Shown: in pieces, positions 1-7,362 of the stretch
Layout: each line of letters begins with the position of its first letter
How positions within the stretch are numbered: position 1 is the first letter of the stretch
Translations under genes and position numbers: made by a program
Source: an uncultured Verrucomicrobiota bacterium
GTDB lineage: Bacteria; Verrucomicrobiota; Kiritimatiellia; RFP12; UBA1067
Assembly: GCA_946631535.1 (NCBI GenBank)
Contig: CAMPAF010000078.1
Coordinates: 1 to 10,886, forward strand
Direction: 5' to 3'
DNA: 10,886 nt
Notes under the pieces: generated by a model
The model's input: the letters and a program-made list of their open reading frames with translations, nothing else
Database searches by the model: none
Told to the model about the DNA's origin: nothing

Positions 1-222
1 TCGATCGTGATCGACGTGGACGCGAAGAAGCACATGTACATGGCCGAAGTGGTGGCGAACCGCCTCGGCGAGACGGCCGTGGGGGCGAAGGAGTTCAGCG
101 AGTCCGCCAAGAGCGTCATCGACGCGGCGGCGGCGCGCGCGGAGCGCCAGCTCCTCAAGATGCGCGTGAAGGCGCGCAAGGGCAACGTTCGCGCTGCGCG
201 CGCCGGCTCGCCGCGCAACTAG
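1..222 (+). CDS. hpf: Ribosome hibernation promoting factor, HPF/RaiA family (3' part only)
   Basis: The frame is open from the first base to a TAG at 220-222, so only about 73 C-terminal residues are present and the true start lies outside the window. The visible part fits the second half of the HPF/RaiA fold: a strand with a charged turn (VIDVDAKKHMYMAEVV), then a long helix containing SAKSVIDAAAARAERQL and a basic tail. This helix matches the family's 'yaaID...klerQL.k' segment. In known members the protein binds in the 30S decoding region and inactivates or dimerises ribosomes in stationary phase. After the helix there is only a short Arg/Lys/Ala-rich tail, so this is the short form without the C-terminal dimerisation domain of long HPF. 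hprK follows after 22 bases, probably in the same transcript; hpf near hprK or other phosphotransferase regulators is a common arrangement. A different RaiA-like protein is the only serious alternative. Confidence 0.75.
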   Translation, partial: SIVIDVDAKKHMYMAEVVANRLGETAVGAKEFSESAKSVIDAAAARAERQLLKMRVKARKGNVRAARAGSPRN

Positions 223-244
223 CCTGAAGGAAGGTCGCCGCACC

Positions 245-1228
245 ATGGCCGACGCCGTCAGAGACCAGGACGCAACGCCGTTCACCCTCCGCCAGTTCGT
301 GGAGGAGGGCGGCGAGCGCCTGCGCATGACGGTGGCGGCTGGCGGGCGTGGCCTGGAGCGTGAGGTGCTCGAGCCGATGACCAATCGGCCCGGCCTCGCG
401 CTCACAGGCTACTACGGCGACTTTGCCTGGCGCCGTCTGCAGGTGATAGGGCAGGCCGAACAGGGATACCTGGACAGCCTCTCGCCAGCGGTTCGCCTGG
501 AACGCATAAAGGCGCTCTTCGACCGGCAGGCCTACTGCCTCATCTACACGTGCGGCACGGACATCTCCCCCGACATCGCGGAGCTGGCCGAGGCCGCCGG
601 TGCCGTCATACTCAAGACCGAGATGCTCACGCGCGTCTTCTCGCACCAGTGCACGTTCGTGCTGGAACGGCTGGGCGCGCCGAAGATCCGCCTGTACGGC
701 ACGACGGTCGAGGTGGCCGGCCTCGGCGTGATGCTGGAAGGCGCGCCGGGCCTCGGCAAGAGCGAGACGGCGCTCGGCCTCATCAAGCGCGGCAACGCGC
801 TCGTGGCCGACGACTTCACGTGCCTGCGCAAGGACGTGGCAACCAACACGCTCTTCGCATCCGCTGCCGATGCAACGCGCAACCACATGGAGATACGCGG
901 TATCGGGATCATACACGTGCCGAGCGTGTTCGGCGTCACCGCCGTCTGCCCGGAGAAGCGGCTCGACCTCGTGATCACCTTCAAGAGCATGAAGGAGACG
1001 GAGGGCGAGCTCGACCGCACCGGCCAGGACCGCATGAAGCGCACGATCCTAGGCGTGGAGATCCCGCAGCTGATCATCCCCGTCGCTGCCGGACGCGACC
1101 TCGTCAACCTCGTCGAGACCGCCGCCCAGCAGTACAAGCTGATCGCCGCCGGCTACGATGCCGTCGCCGAGCTGGACGCTCGTTTGCGCGCCCGCGCCAT
1201 CGCACTTGCGGGCAAACAGAAAAAGTGA
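245..1228 (+). CDS. hprK: HPr kinase/phosphorylase
   Basis: The predicted 327-residue protein has the usual family length (about 310-330) and two-domain order: a divergent N-terminal domain (residues 1-140) and a C-terminal P-loop kinase domain. The enzyme phosphorylates a serine of HPr using ATP or pyrophosphate and also reverses the reaction by phosphorolysis. Visible motifs are the P-loop GAPGLGKSE (166-174), the LVADD motif with the catalytic acidic pair D189/D190, the family signature EIRGIGII (216-223) and the C-terminal segment around GRDLVNLVETAAQQYKL (283-299). Several usually conserved positions differ. The HG preceding the P-loop strand is YG (Y151), GDSG in the P-loop is GAPG, the Asn after the signature is H224, and RPGRN is AAGRD. 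The ATG at 245 is supported by an AAGGAAGG Shine-Dalgarno at 227-234. ptsH, encoding its substrate, starts 27 bases downstream, which makes the assignment secure. Confidence 0.94.
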   Translation: MADAVRDQDATPFTLRQFVEEGGERLRMTVAAGGRGLEREVLEPMTNRPGLALTGYYGDFAWRRLQVIGQAEQGYLDSLSPAVRLERIKALFDRQAYCLIYTCGTDISPDIAELAEAAGAVILKTEMLTRVFSHQCTFVLERLGAPKIRLYGTTVEVAGLGVMLEGAPGLGKSETALGLIKRGNALVADDFTCLRKDVATNTLFASAADATRNHMEIRGIGIIHVPSVFGVTAVCPEKRLDLVITFKSMKETEGELDRTGQDRMKRTILGVEIPQLIIPVAAGRDLVNLVETAAQQYKLIAAGYDAVAELDARLRARAIALAGKQKK

Positions 1229-1234
1229 TAAAAT
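1206..1234 (+). promoter_or_regulatory. Putative sigma70-type promoter for ptsH inside the end of hprK
   Basis: A TTGCGG -35-like hexamer (1206-1211) is separated by exactly 17 bases from TAAAAT (1229-1234), which directly follows the hprK stop. Transcription would start near 1241, giving a very short leader that includes the AGAGGA ribosome site at 1241-1246. It could supply HPr independently of hprK. The -35 matches consensus at only three positions, so this is suggestive only. Confidence 0.35.
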
Positions 1235-1255
1235 CCCCCGAGAGGAAAACTAGAC

Positions 1256-1543
1256 ATGGCCGACATGACGCTCAAGAAGGAACTGGTTCTGCTGAACAAG
1301 TATGGTCTCCACGTGAGGCCTGCAGGGCTTTTCGCGAAGGTTGCCTCGCGGTTCAATGCCGACGTGGAAGTGGAAAAGGACGGCAATGTCGTCAGCGGCA
1401 AGTCCATCATGGCGCTGATGACGCTCGAGGCCGTCTGTGGCACCAAACTCGTCGTGACCGCGACCGGTCCCCAGGCCGCCGAGGTGCTTGACGAGCTCGA
1501 GGCGCTTGTCGCCCGCCGCTTCGACATCCCCGACGAGCAGTAG
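1256..1543 (+). CDS. ptsH: HPr phosphocarrier protein
   Basis: The 95-residue protein has the normal HPr size and both regulatory sites. GLHVRPAG (17-24) contains the phosphocarrier histidine H19, equivalent to His15 of classical HPr, with the arginine that follows two residues later. SGKSIMALM (47-55) contains S50, equivalent to Ser46, the target of HPr kinase, with the hydrophobic I51-M52 contact patch. It could carry phosphate from enzyme I to PTS permeases or act as a Ser-phosphorylated regulator. Which role applies cannot be told here, because no enzyme I or EII gene is in the window. The start at 1256 is chosen over the in-frame ATG at 1265 because AGAGGA at 1241-1246 is well spaced from 1256. 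It lies immediately downstream of its modifying enzyme hprK. Confidence 0.95.
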   Translation: MADMTLKKELVLLNKYGLHVRPAGLFAKVASRFNADVEVEKDGNVVSGKSIMALMTLEAVCGTKLVVTATGPQAAEVLDELEALVARRFDIPDEQ

Positions 1544-1564
1544 TCGGGATGCGGCTGGGGGCGT

Positions 1565-3319
1565 ATGAAGAGGAAGCGCAAAGACCTGAAGATACCTTAT
1601 GGCGTTTCGGATTTCAGGAGAATCCGAAACGAGGGGTTCTATTATGTCGACAAGACGCGCTACCTGGCCTTGATGGAGGAGCGTGACAGCTTCATCTTCT
1701 TCGTTCGTCCAAGACGCTTCGGGAAGTCCCTCTTTCTCTCGATGATGGAGTGCTACTACGACCTCAACGCCAAGAAGGATTTCAAGAAGCTCTTCGGCGA
1801 GCTTTGGCTTGGGAAGCACCCTACGGAGAACGCCAATCGCTTCATGATCCTGAAGCTCGACTTCTCCAAGGTCGCCGGCGTTGGCAAGGCTCTGGAGCGG
1901 GCGTTTGAGGAGCATGTCGGCAAGCAGCTGGATGCCATGGTGTCCCGCTATCACGTGTGCTTCGATGCGGAGTTCCGTTCGTCGTTCTCTGGCCAGTCGA
2001 CATCTGGCAAGTTTGCCGATGTCGTGAACCGTGCCCATCTGGTCGGAATTCCCCTCTACCTCATCATCGACGAGTACGACAACTTCACGAACCAGATGAT
2101 TCGCGCCACAGGCGTGAACGACTACCGTGACATCACGCACGGCGCGGGATTCTACCGCAACTGGTTCAAGAAGTTCAAGGGCGAGTTCGACCGCATCTTC
2201 ATGACCGGCGTATCGCCCGTCACCATGGACGACTTGACAAGCGGTTTCAACATCGCCGCGAACCTGACGCTCGACTCGGACTTCAACGCCGCGCTCGGAT
2301 TCTCCGAGGCGGAAGTGCTGCGGATGTATTCCGACTTCAAGGGAACCGGCAAGTTCACATCCGGCAACCCGAAAGGGATCGTCAGCTCCATCAAGCCGTG
2401 GTACGACGGCTACTGCTTCGCGAAGAAGAAGGTGGGCGTGGAGTGCGTGTTCAACTCCGATATGACCCTCTACCACCTCAAGCACCTTGTGGCCAAGGGC
2501 GAACCGCCGGAGAACATGGTGGACGCCAACATAAAGACGGACTACGAGAAGCTCAAGACGATCGCGGATCTCCAGCGGACCGTTCTGCGCATCGAGGGGT
2601 CGAACGCCCTGCCAGTGACGGAGAGCCTGATGCTTTCAGGCGGAATACAATTTGAACTTGTCGATTCGTTCCCGGTGGAGTCGATCATCAAGCCGACGAA
2701 CTTCAAGTCGCTTTTCTTCTACTACGGACTTCTCTCGATGACGGCGAAGAGCCATGGCGATCCCGTGTTCGGGGTACCGAACGCCTCGGTGGAGAAGCAG
2801 ATGTGCGAATATCTTCGCGAGGCGTATTTCCCGCCGGAAAAGGACTGGTCGGAATGGGAGGCCGCCGCGCGCGGCTTCGCCTACGAGGGCGCGTGGCGGC
2901 GTTTCGTCGGCATGGTCGCCGCCGACTACGAGGCGAGTGTGCCTGTGCGCGGTTCTCTTGGCGGCGAATACCGCATACAGGGGTTTCACCAGGCGGAGTT
3001 CGGGCACGTCAAGTACTTTCTGTCCAGTCCGGAGCTTGAGCTTTCCCGTGGATTCTGCGACTTCTTCCTTTTCCCCGACAAGACCCGCTTCCCAGACGTG
3101 CGACACAGCTACATCGTCGAGTTCAAGCACCTCAAGAAGGGCGCAAAGAAGGCGGATCAGGAATCGCAGCGCAAAGAGGGCATCGCGCAGCTCAAGAAAT
3201 ACGCAAAGGACAAGAAGGTTCCGGCTCTCGCGAAAGGCACGACACTTCACCTGATTCTCGTCCAGTACCGCGGGCCGAAGATGGTCAACTGCGAACTCGT
3301 CGCGGAAGAATCGATGTGA
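1565..3319 (+). CDS. AAA-ATPase-like / PD-(D/E)XK nuclease-fold protein (PF09820-PF08011 type)
   Basis: The 584-residue protein has the typical length and motif order of a family named for a predicted AAA-ATPase domain followed by a PD-(D/E)XK nuclease-fold domain. It opens with IPYGVSDF and YYVDKT (27-31). The Walker A-like segment RPRRFGKS (48-55) lacks the full GxxxxGK spacing. A Walker B-like LIIDEYDN (166-173) follows, then the highly conserved IFMTGVSPVTMDDL and GFNI block, GFSEAEV and WYDGYCF. Near the C terminus CDFFLF (D499) and YIVEFK (E519, K521) form the D...ExK pair expected of a nuclease core. The molecular role of the family is not established; members are often present in many copies per genome in anaerobic gut bacteria. 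The gene starts 21 bases after ptsH, with only a G-run (1557-1561) very close to the ATG as a possible ribosome site. It has no obvious link to HPr regulation and may be a later insertion. Confidence 0.88.
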   Translation: MKRKRKDLKIPYGVSDFRRIRNEGFYYVDKTRYLALMEERDSFIFFVRPRRFGKSLFLSMMECYYDLNAKKDFKKLFGELWLGKHPTENANRFMILKLDFSKVAGVGKALERAFEEHVGKQLDAMVSRYHVCFDAEFRSSFSGQSTSGKFADVVNRAHLVGIPLYLIIDEYDNFTNQMIRATGVNDYRDITHGAGFYRNWFKKFKGEFDRIFMTGVSPVTMDDLTSGFNIAANLTLDSDFNAALGFSEAEVLRMYSDFKGTGKFTSGNPKGIVSSIKPWYDGYCFAKKKVGVECVFNSDMTLYHLKHLVAKGEPPENMVDANIKTDYEKLKTIADLQRTVLRIEGSNALPVTESLMLSGGIQFELVDSFPVESIIKPTNFKSLFFYYGLLSMTAKSHGDPVFGVPNASVEKQMCEYLREAYFPPEKDWSEWEAAARGFAYEGAWRRFVGMVAADYEASVPVRGSLGGEYRIQGFHQAEFGHVKYFLSSPELELSRGFCDFFLFPDKTRFPDVRHSYIVEFKHLKKGAKKADQESQRKEGIAQLKKYAKDKKVPALAKGTTLHLILVQYRGPKMVNCELVAEESM

Positions 3320-3331
3320 ATCTCAAAGTAA

Positions 3332-3339
3332 AAGGAAAG
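3332..3339 (+). promoter_or_regulatory. Ribosome binding site that decides the start of the secreted repeat protein
   Basis: AAGGAAAG lies about nine bases before the ATG at 3349. The frame also has a GTG at 3316 that overlaps the previous stop codon, but starting there would add 11 highly basic residues ahead of the signal peptide and leave this purine-rich site inside the gene. The ATG at 3349 is therefore preferred. Confidence 0.6.
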
Positions 3340-3348
3340 AAGAAAACG

Positions 3349-5538
3349 ATGAAACTGAAAAAGAATGGTAAAAACGGGGGGGGGTATAAGTTTTGCTTTG
3401 CCATCGCCTTGGGCATTGCCGTGGCGGCTTCGGCGCGTGACTTGATATGGGTCGGCGGCGCGGAGGGGGCCGATGCCAACAAATGGGATCTCACGACCCT
3501 GAACTGGCGCGTCGCGGGCGACGAGACGCGGACGCCCGTCGCGTTCGACTCGGGCGACAACGTGCTCTTCGACGACACGGCCACGTCGTTTGAAGTCTCC
3601 ATGCAGCAGACGGCGCCGACGAAAAACGAACTCCAGTACAACATTGGGAACGTGGTGTTCTCGAACGACGTGAATAATTACTCGTGGGAGGTAGCGTTTG
3701 TCGATACCTGGACACAGGCGCGTGGCGCGATGGGTTCAATCGACAAGTGGGGCACTGGCGATTTGACGATTCGTTCACGGTTCGATACGAAAGATGACTT
3801 CACGTGTCATGCGGGACGGATTCTCTCGCGGACGGGTTCGTGGTTCCCCAACGAATACAGAAGTACGCTCGGATCGATGCACAACACGCGCACAATCCTG
3901 TTTGAGCCGGGGACGACCATCGATGCGACGGCTGCGCTTTTGGGCGGGCCGCGTAGCGACAACGCCATCATTACGGCTATCTTCAATGGCGCAAACGTCA
4001 AGCTGACGGGAAATCAGAGTTTTCATTATGCTACTTTCACGAATTGCCCGTCGTTCTTCGCGTCCGCAGGAAACATCATCTGCGAGGCGGACGTCAAGTT
4101 CAAAGGACATGGTCTCCAGCCCCACGTCTTTGGCGCGGCCGGCGACTATCAGATCGCATTCAAGCGCGGCATTTCCAACTTCGCCACGATTTATGTTGAC
4201 GACCTGACGGGTGACGGCGTGACGGTTGACAATGTCGATGACCTGATTGTCTCGAACAGGCTGGGGGCCATTTCCATGTCCGGGAATGGCGCGACGTACT
4301 TGTTCAACACTTCGTTCCGCAAGGATGGCAAGGGGACGATGGTGCTGGCCAATTCGAAGTACAGCGACGCGACCGGCGATGTTGAGGTGGCCGAAGGCAA
4401 GCTCGTGATCTGTGGGCAGGCTCAAGGACTTGGCCTGACGGCGTCAAATTGGCTTCACACGGCGATAGGGGCTGTGGCGGGCACGCGTACGCGCACGGTC
4501 ACAGTCAGAAAGGATGGAACCCTTGAAATCCTCAAACGGAATACCGAATCGCCATTTGGTTGCCTGAACACGCCGCAGGAATGGAACTTGCTCATAGACG
4601 GCGGCACGCTCGTTCTGGGTGAGGAGGCCCTTGCGAATTTCGGCAGCCTGACGCTGAAGGATGCGACGTTCCAGTATACCAAGGGCCCGTCGTCCGGCTG
4701 GTTCCCGTCGTGGGGCTCGTTCACCATTGCGCAGAAGTTGGCGTTCGATGGCTCGACGCCGTACGACCTGACCGTTCCCGCACATACGGGCTTGCGTGAC
4801 ATCCCGTACCTGACGCTGGGCTTTACGCTGTCCAGCGAGAAGGGGAACGAGCCGGTCAAAACGGCGTGGCCGCACCTCACGAACCTCTGGACGGTCGTCG
4901 ATTTCGACGTGACGGACATCACGAAGGACACGGAGACGGACGCCACGATCCGTCTGCCGATCCGCAACATGGTGAACATGAGCTATACCGACTACAACAA
5001 CACGGCAATCAACGGCTACACGTACAATCCGTGGCAGTGGTGCCATTTCCAGGGCGGCATCCGCAAGACGGGTCCGGGCACGCTGTGCCTGAACGGCGCG
5101 ATCAGCTACACGCACACGACGGAGGTCGCGGGCGGCGCGTTGCTGGTGGACAGCTCCATCGCCACGTCGAGCGGCGTGACGGTCGATTCCGGCGCGTGGC
5201 TGGGCGGCACTGGGACGGTCTCGGCCGTGACCGTGAAGGACGGCGGCGGGTTCATCTGCTACGCGGGGCGCAATACGGCGAAGACGCTGCGCGTGCCGTC
5301 GCTGACGGCGGAAGGGAACATCATCGTGCGAGTGGCGAACCCTGACAATCTGGACAAGAGCGCATTCCGTCAGGACATCGTCACGCTGACGGCGAAACCG
5401 TCCGCTGTGAATCTCCGCAATTGGCACATCTCGTACGAGGGCGATGAAGACGCGAAGGCGTTCGGTTTCGGCTATGATTCATCGACAGGCGTCGTCAGGG
5501 CGTGGTACTCTGGCGGCACGATGATGATCTTCCGGTGA
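3349..5538 (+). CDS. Secreted protein with passenger-associated (PATR-type) beta-strand repeats
   Basis: The 729-residue product starts with a clear signal peptide: a basic n-region (KLKK...K), a glycine triplet (G10-G12) encoded by a G9 run, a hydrophobic core (FCFAIALGIAVA, 15-26) and an Ala-Ser-Ala cleavage site near residue 29. The mature N terminus has the pattern seen in large exported proteins of Verrucomicrobia and Planctomycetes: WVGG (34-37), NKWD and NW (44-53), then GDNVLFDD (69-76). At least three segments have the PATR signature K-x-G-x-G-x-hydrophobic followed by an alternating, Gly-rich beta region. They lie near residues 129-140 (DKWGTGDLTI), 325-357 (KDGKGTMVL) and 573-604 (KTGPGTLCL). 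The last is followed by VDSGAWLGGTGTV, the typical next rung of a beta-helix. There is no autotransporter barrel, PEP-CTERM or LPXTG anchor; the protein ends in SGGTMMIFR. It is probably a beta-helical surface or secreted protein; ligand unknown. It lies 29 bases after the preceding gene. Confidence 0.85.
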   Translation: MKLKKNGKNGGGYKFCFAIALGIAVAASARDLIWVGGAEGADANKWDLTTLNWRVAGDETRTPVAFDSGDNVLFDDTATSFEVSMQQTAPTKNELQYNIGNVVFSNDVNNYSWEVAFVDTWTQARGAMGSIDKWGTGDLTIRSRFDTKDDFTCHAGRILSRTGSWFPNEYRSTLGSMHNTRTILFEPGTTIDATAALLGGPRSDNAIITAIFNGANVKLTGNQSFHYATFTNCPSFFASAGNIICEADVKFKGHGLQPHVFGAAGDYQIAFKRGISNFATIYVDDLTGDGVTVDNVDDLIVSNRLGAISMSGNGATYLFNTSFRKDGKGTMVLANSKYSDATGDVEVAEGKLVICGQAQGLGLTASNWLHTAIGAVAGTRTRTVTVRKDGTLEILKRNTESPFGCLNTPQEWNLLIDGGTLVLGEEALANFGSLTLKDATFQYTKGPSSGWFPSWGSFTIAQKLAFDGSTPYDLTVPAHTGLRDIPYLTLGFTLSSEKGNEPVKTAWPHLTNLWTVVDFDVTDITKDTETDATIRLPIRNMVNMSYTDYNNTAINGYTYNPWQWCHFQGGIRKTGPGTLCLNGAISYTHTTEVAGGALLVDSSIATSSGVTVDSGAWLGGTGTVSAVTVKDGGGFICYAGRNTAKTLRVPSLTAEGNIIVRVANPDNLDKSAFRQDIVTLTAKPSAVNLRNWHISYEGDEDAKAFGFGYDSSTGVVRAWYSGGTMMIFR
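3376..3384 (+). repeat. G9 homopolymer in the signal-peptide coding region
   Basis: Nine consecutive G residues encode exactly three glycines (residues 10-12) just before the hydrophobic core of the signal peptide. Adding one G gives GTA TAA directly after the run. Removing one gives a stop (TGA at 3443-3445) about 20 codons later. Both would abolish the 729-residue protein. This placement is typical of slipped-strand contingency loci; whether it varies here is unknown. Confidence 0.8.
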
Positions 5539-5564
5539 TTTATTTATCGCCCTACTACAGCACT

Positions 5565-5591
5565 CGGTTGCGGTTGCGGTAGCGGTTGCGG
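5565..5591 (+). repeat. Short hexanucleotide tandem repeat (CGGTTG, four units)
   Basis: Units at 5565, 5571, 5577 and 5583 read CGGTTG, CGGTTG, CGGTAG and CGGTTG, followed by CGG. The repeat occupies the centre of the 111-base gap between the secreted protein gene and ygiQ. Its last unit contributes TTGCGG, the -35-like element of the predicted ygiQ promoter. No other content is apparent in this gap apart from that promoter. Confidence 0.8.
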
Positions 5592-5614
5592 CCCAAGGCG
5601 AATTGTGCGATAAT
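5586..5614 (+). promoter_or_regulatory. Putative promoter of ygiQ
   Basis: TTGCGG (5586-5591), 17 bases, then GATAAT (5609-5614), which matches the -10 consensus at five of six positions and is preceded by TGC, giving an extended -10 (TGn). The start of transcription would fall near 5621. That is downstream of the GTG at 5617 and so favours translation from the ATG at 5650. Confidence 0.5.
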
Positions 5615-5649
5615 ACGTGCAGTTCAAGTCACGTTTGTCCGCTGGCGCC

Positions 5650-7362
5650 ATGTTTCTCCCCACCACAGTTGAAGAGATGAGACGGCTCGGCTGGGACGAG
5701 GCAGATGTGGTCCTCGTTTCAGGCGACGCCTATGTGGACTCTCCGTACTCCGGCATCGCCGTGATAGGGCAGGTGCTGCTGAAGGCCGGGTTCCGGGTGG
5801 CGGTCCTGTCCCAACCTCCTACTGGCGATCCTGCGGCGTTCCGCGAGTTCGGGCCGCCGCGCCTCTTCTGGGGCATATCAGCGGGGTGCGTCGACTCGAT
5901 GGTGGCGAACTACACAGCATCGGGCAAGCGCCGCCGCCAGGACGACTTCACTCCGGGGGGCGAGAACGTAAGGCGCCCCGACCGTGCGACGATCGTATAC
6001 GCCAACCTTGCGCGCGCGGCGTATCGTCCTGCCCGTCCGATCGTGCTGGGTGGCATCGAGGCGTCGCTGCGGCGCGTGGCGCACTACGACTTCTGGAGCA
6101 ACAAAGTCCGCCGCCCAGTGATCTGCGACGCGAAGGCGGACATCCTCTGCTACGGCATGGGCGAGCGCGCGATGACCGCGCTTGCGGAGGCGTTGCGCGA
6201 CGGGAAGGACTGGCACGGCATCCGCGGTATCTGCTACCTGGCGAACGAGGCTGCAGTACCGGCGCGGACACTCGCGACAGCAGTCCGTCTGCCGTCGTTC
6301 GCCGAGGTGTCCGCGCCCACCGACGAGGGGCGCCGCGCGTTTATCGCGGCGTTCAACATATTCTCCGCCGAGCAGGACGCCGTGACGGCGCGGCCGCTGC
6401 TGCAGCAGGTCGATACGCGTTTCCTCGTTCACAATCCGCCTGCGCTGCCGCTTGAGCCCGGAGAACTGGACGCCGTCCACGACATCCCATACATGCTCGA
6501 TGCGCCGCCATCCATCCGCGCGCAGGGGGCGATACGCGCGCTAGACACAATCCGGTTCGCCGTGACAACGCACCGAGGCTGCTACGGCAACTGCCGGTTC
6601 TGCGCGATTGCTGTCCATCAGGGGCGGCGCGTGGTGAGCCGCTCGCCAGACTCCATAGCGGGCGAGGTGGAACGGTTTGCGCGTCATCCGCGCTTTCGCG
6701 GCACGGTCTCGGACGTGGGCGGGCCGACGGCGAACATGTACGGAATCGACTGCGGACGAAAGAAGGAGAAGGGGGCGTGTCCCGGGAAGGACTGCCTGTT
6801 CCCGTCCGTGTGCCCCGCACTGAAACCTGACCACTCGGCGCAGCTTGTGCTGCTGAGGCGGCTGCGTGGCCTGCCGGGCGTGAAGCACGTGTTCGTGGCC
6901 TCGGGCATCCGGCCTGACGTCGTGGATGCGGACAGGGCGCACGGGTGCGCCTACGTTGACGAGCTGGCGCGTCACCACGTCTCCGGTCAGCTGAAGCTTG
7001 CGCCAGAGCACGTGTCCGACCGAGTGCTGGCGGCGATGGGCAAGCCTGGGGTGGAGTCGCTCCTGCGCTTCAAGGAGAGGTTCGACGCCGCGTCGCGGCG
7101 CTGCGGGAAGCGGCAGTTCCTCACCTACTATTTCATCGCGGCGCATCCAGGCTGCACAGAGGGGGACATGCGGGAGCTGAAGCGGTTCGCGCTCTCGAGG
7201 CTCAACCTCCGTCCCGAGCAGGTGCAGATATTCACGCCCACGCCGCTCACGGCGGCGACAGCCATGTACTACACCGGCCTCGATCCGGCCACGGGCAGGC
7301 CGATCTTCTGCGCCAGATCCTTCCGCGACCGTCAGCGCCAGAAGGACGTGCTTGTCGTTTGA
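5650..7362 (+). CDS. ygiQ: YgiQ family radical SAM protein (UPF0313)
   Basis: The 570-residue protein begins with FLPTTVEEMRRLGW and VLVSGDAYVDSP, the diagnostic N-terminal segment of the YgiQ family, whose N-terminal region resembles a cobalamin-binding Rossmann fold. The radical SAM cluster motif is HRGCYGNCRFC, with cysteines 311, 315 and 318 binding a [4Fe-4S] cluster that cleaves S-adenosylmethionine. Further family landmarks are HQGRRVVSRS, the DVGGPTANMYG loop, a Cys-containing segment (CPGKDCLFPSVCP), the LKLAPEHVSD block and QIFTPTPLTAATAMYYTG near the C terminus. The substrate is unknown. The protein is shorter than the E. coli form (about 740 residues) and seems to lack the C-terminal DUF3362-like extension. 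An in-frame GTG exists at 5617, but neither start has a good Shine-Dalgarno. The ATG at 5650 is preferred because family homology begins at residue 2 and the predicted transcript starts after 5617. Confidence 0.92.
   Translation: MFLPTTVEEMRRLGWDEADVVLVSGDAYVDSPYSGIAVIGQVLLKAGFRVAVLSQPPTGDPAAFREFGPPRLFWGISAGCVDSMVANYTASGKRRRQDDFTPGGENVRRPDRATIVYANLARAAYRPARPIVLGGIEASLRRVAHYDFWSNKVRRPVICDAKADILCYGMGERAMTALAEALRDGKDWHGIRGICYLANEAAVPARTLATAVRLPSFAEVSAPTDEGRRAFIAAFNIFSAEQDAVTARPLLQQVDTRFLVHNPPALPLEPGELDAVHDIPYMLDAPPSIRAQGAIRALDTIRFAVTTHRGCYGNCRFCAIAVHQGRRVVSRSPDSIAGEVERFARHPRFRGTVSDVGGPTANMYGIDCGRKKEKGACPGKDCLFPSVCPALKPDHSAQLVLLRRLRGLPGVKHVFVASGIRPDVVDADRAHGCAYVDELARHHVSGQLKLAPEHVSDRVLAAMGKPGVESLLRFKERFDAASRRCGKRQFLTYYFIAAHPGCTEGDMRELKRFALSRLNLRPEQVQIFTPTPLTAATAMYYTGLDPATGRPIFCARSFRDRQRQKDVLVV

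Noticed and set aside
1250..2485. Long antisense open frame (411 codons) across ptsH and the AAA-like gene
   Set aside because: It runs opposite to two well-supported genes, its translation has no recognisable domain, and long antisense frames are expected in GC-rich coding sequence.
3316..3348. GTG start at 3316 for the secreted protein, overlapping the previous stop by four bases
   Set aside because: The site lacks a ribosome binding site at proper distance, while AAGGAAAG sits correctly before the ATG at 3349, which also gives a normal signal peptide.
1565..5538. The AAA-like/nuclease gene and the secreted repeat protein as a joint defence or toxin system
   Set aside because: Only adjacency supports it. 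The repeat protein has no toxin or effector domain, and the AAA-like family occurs next to many unrelated genes.
5617..5649. GTG start at 5617 for ygiQ
   Set aside because: It lies before the predicted transcription start, and family similarity begins just after the ATG at 5650. It stays possible if transcription starts further upstream.
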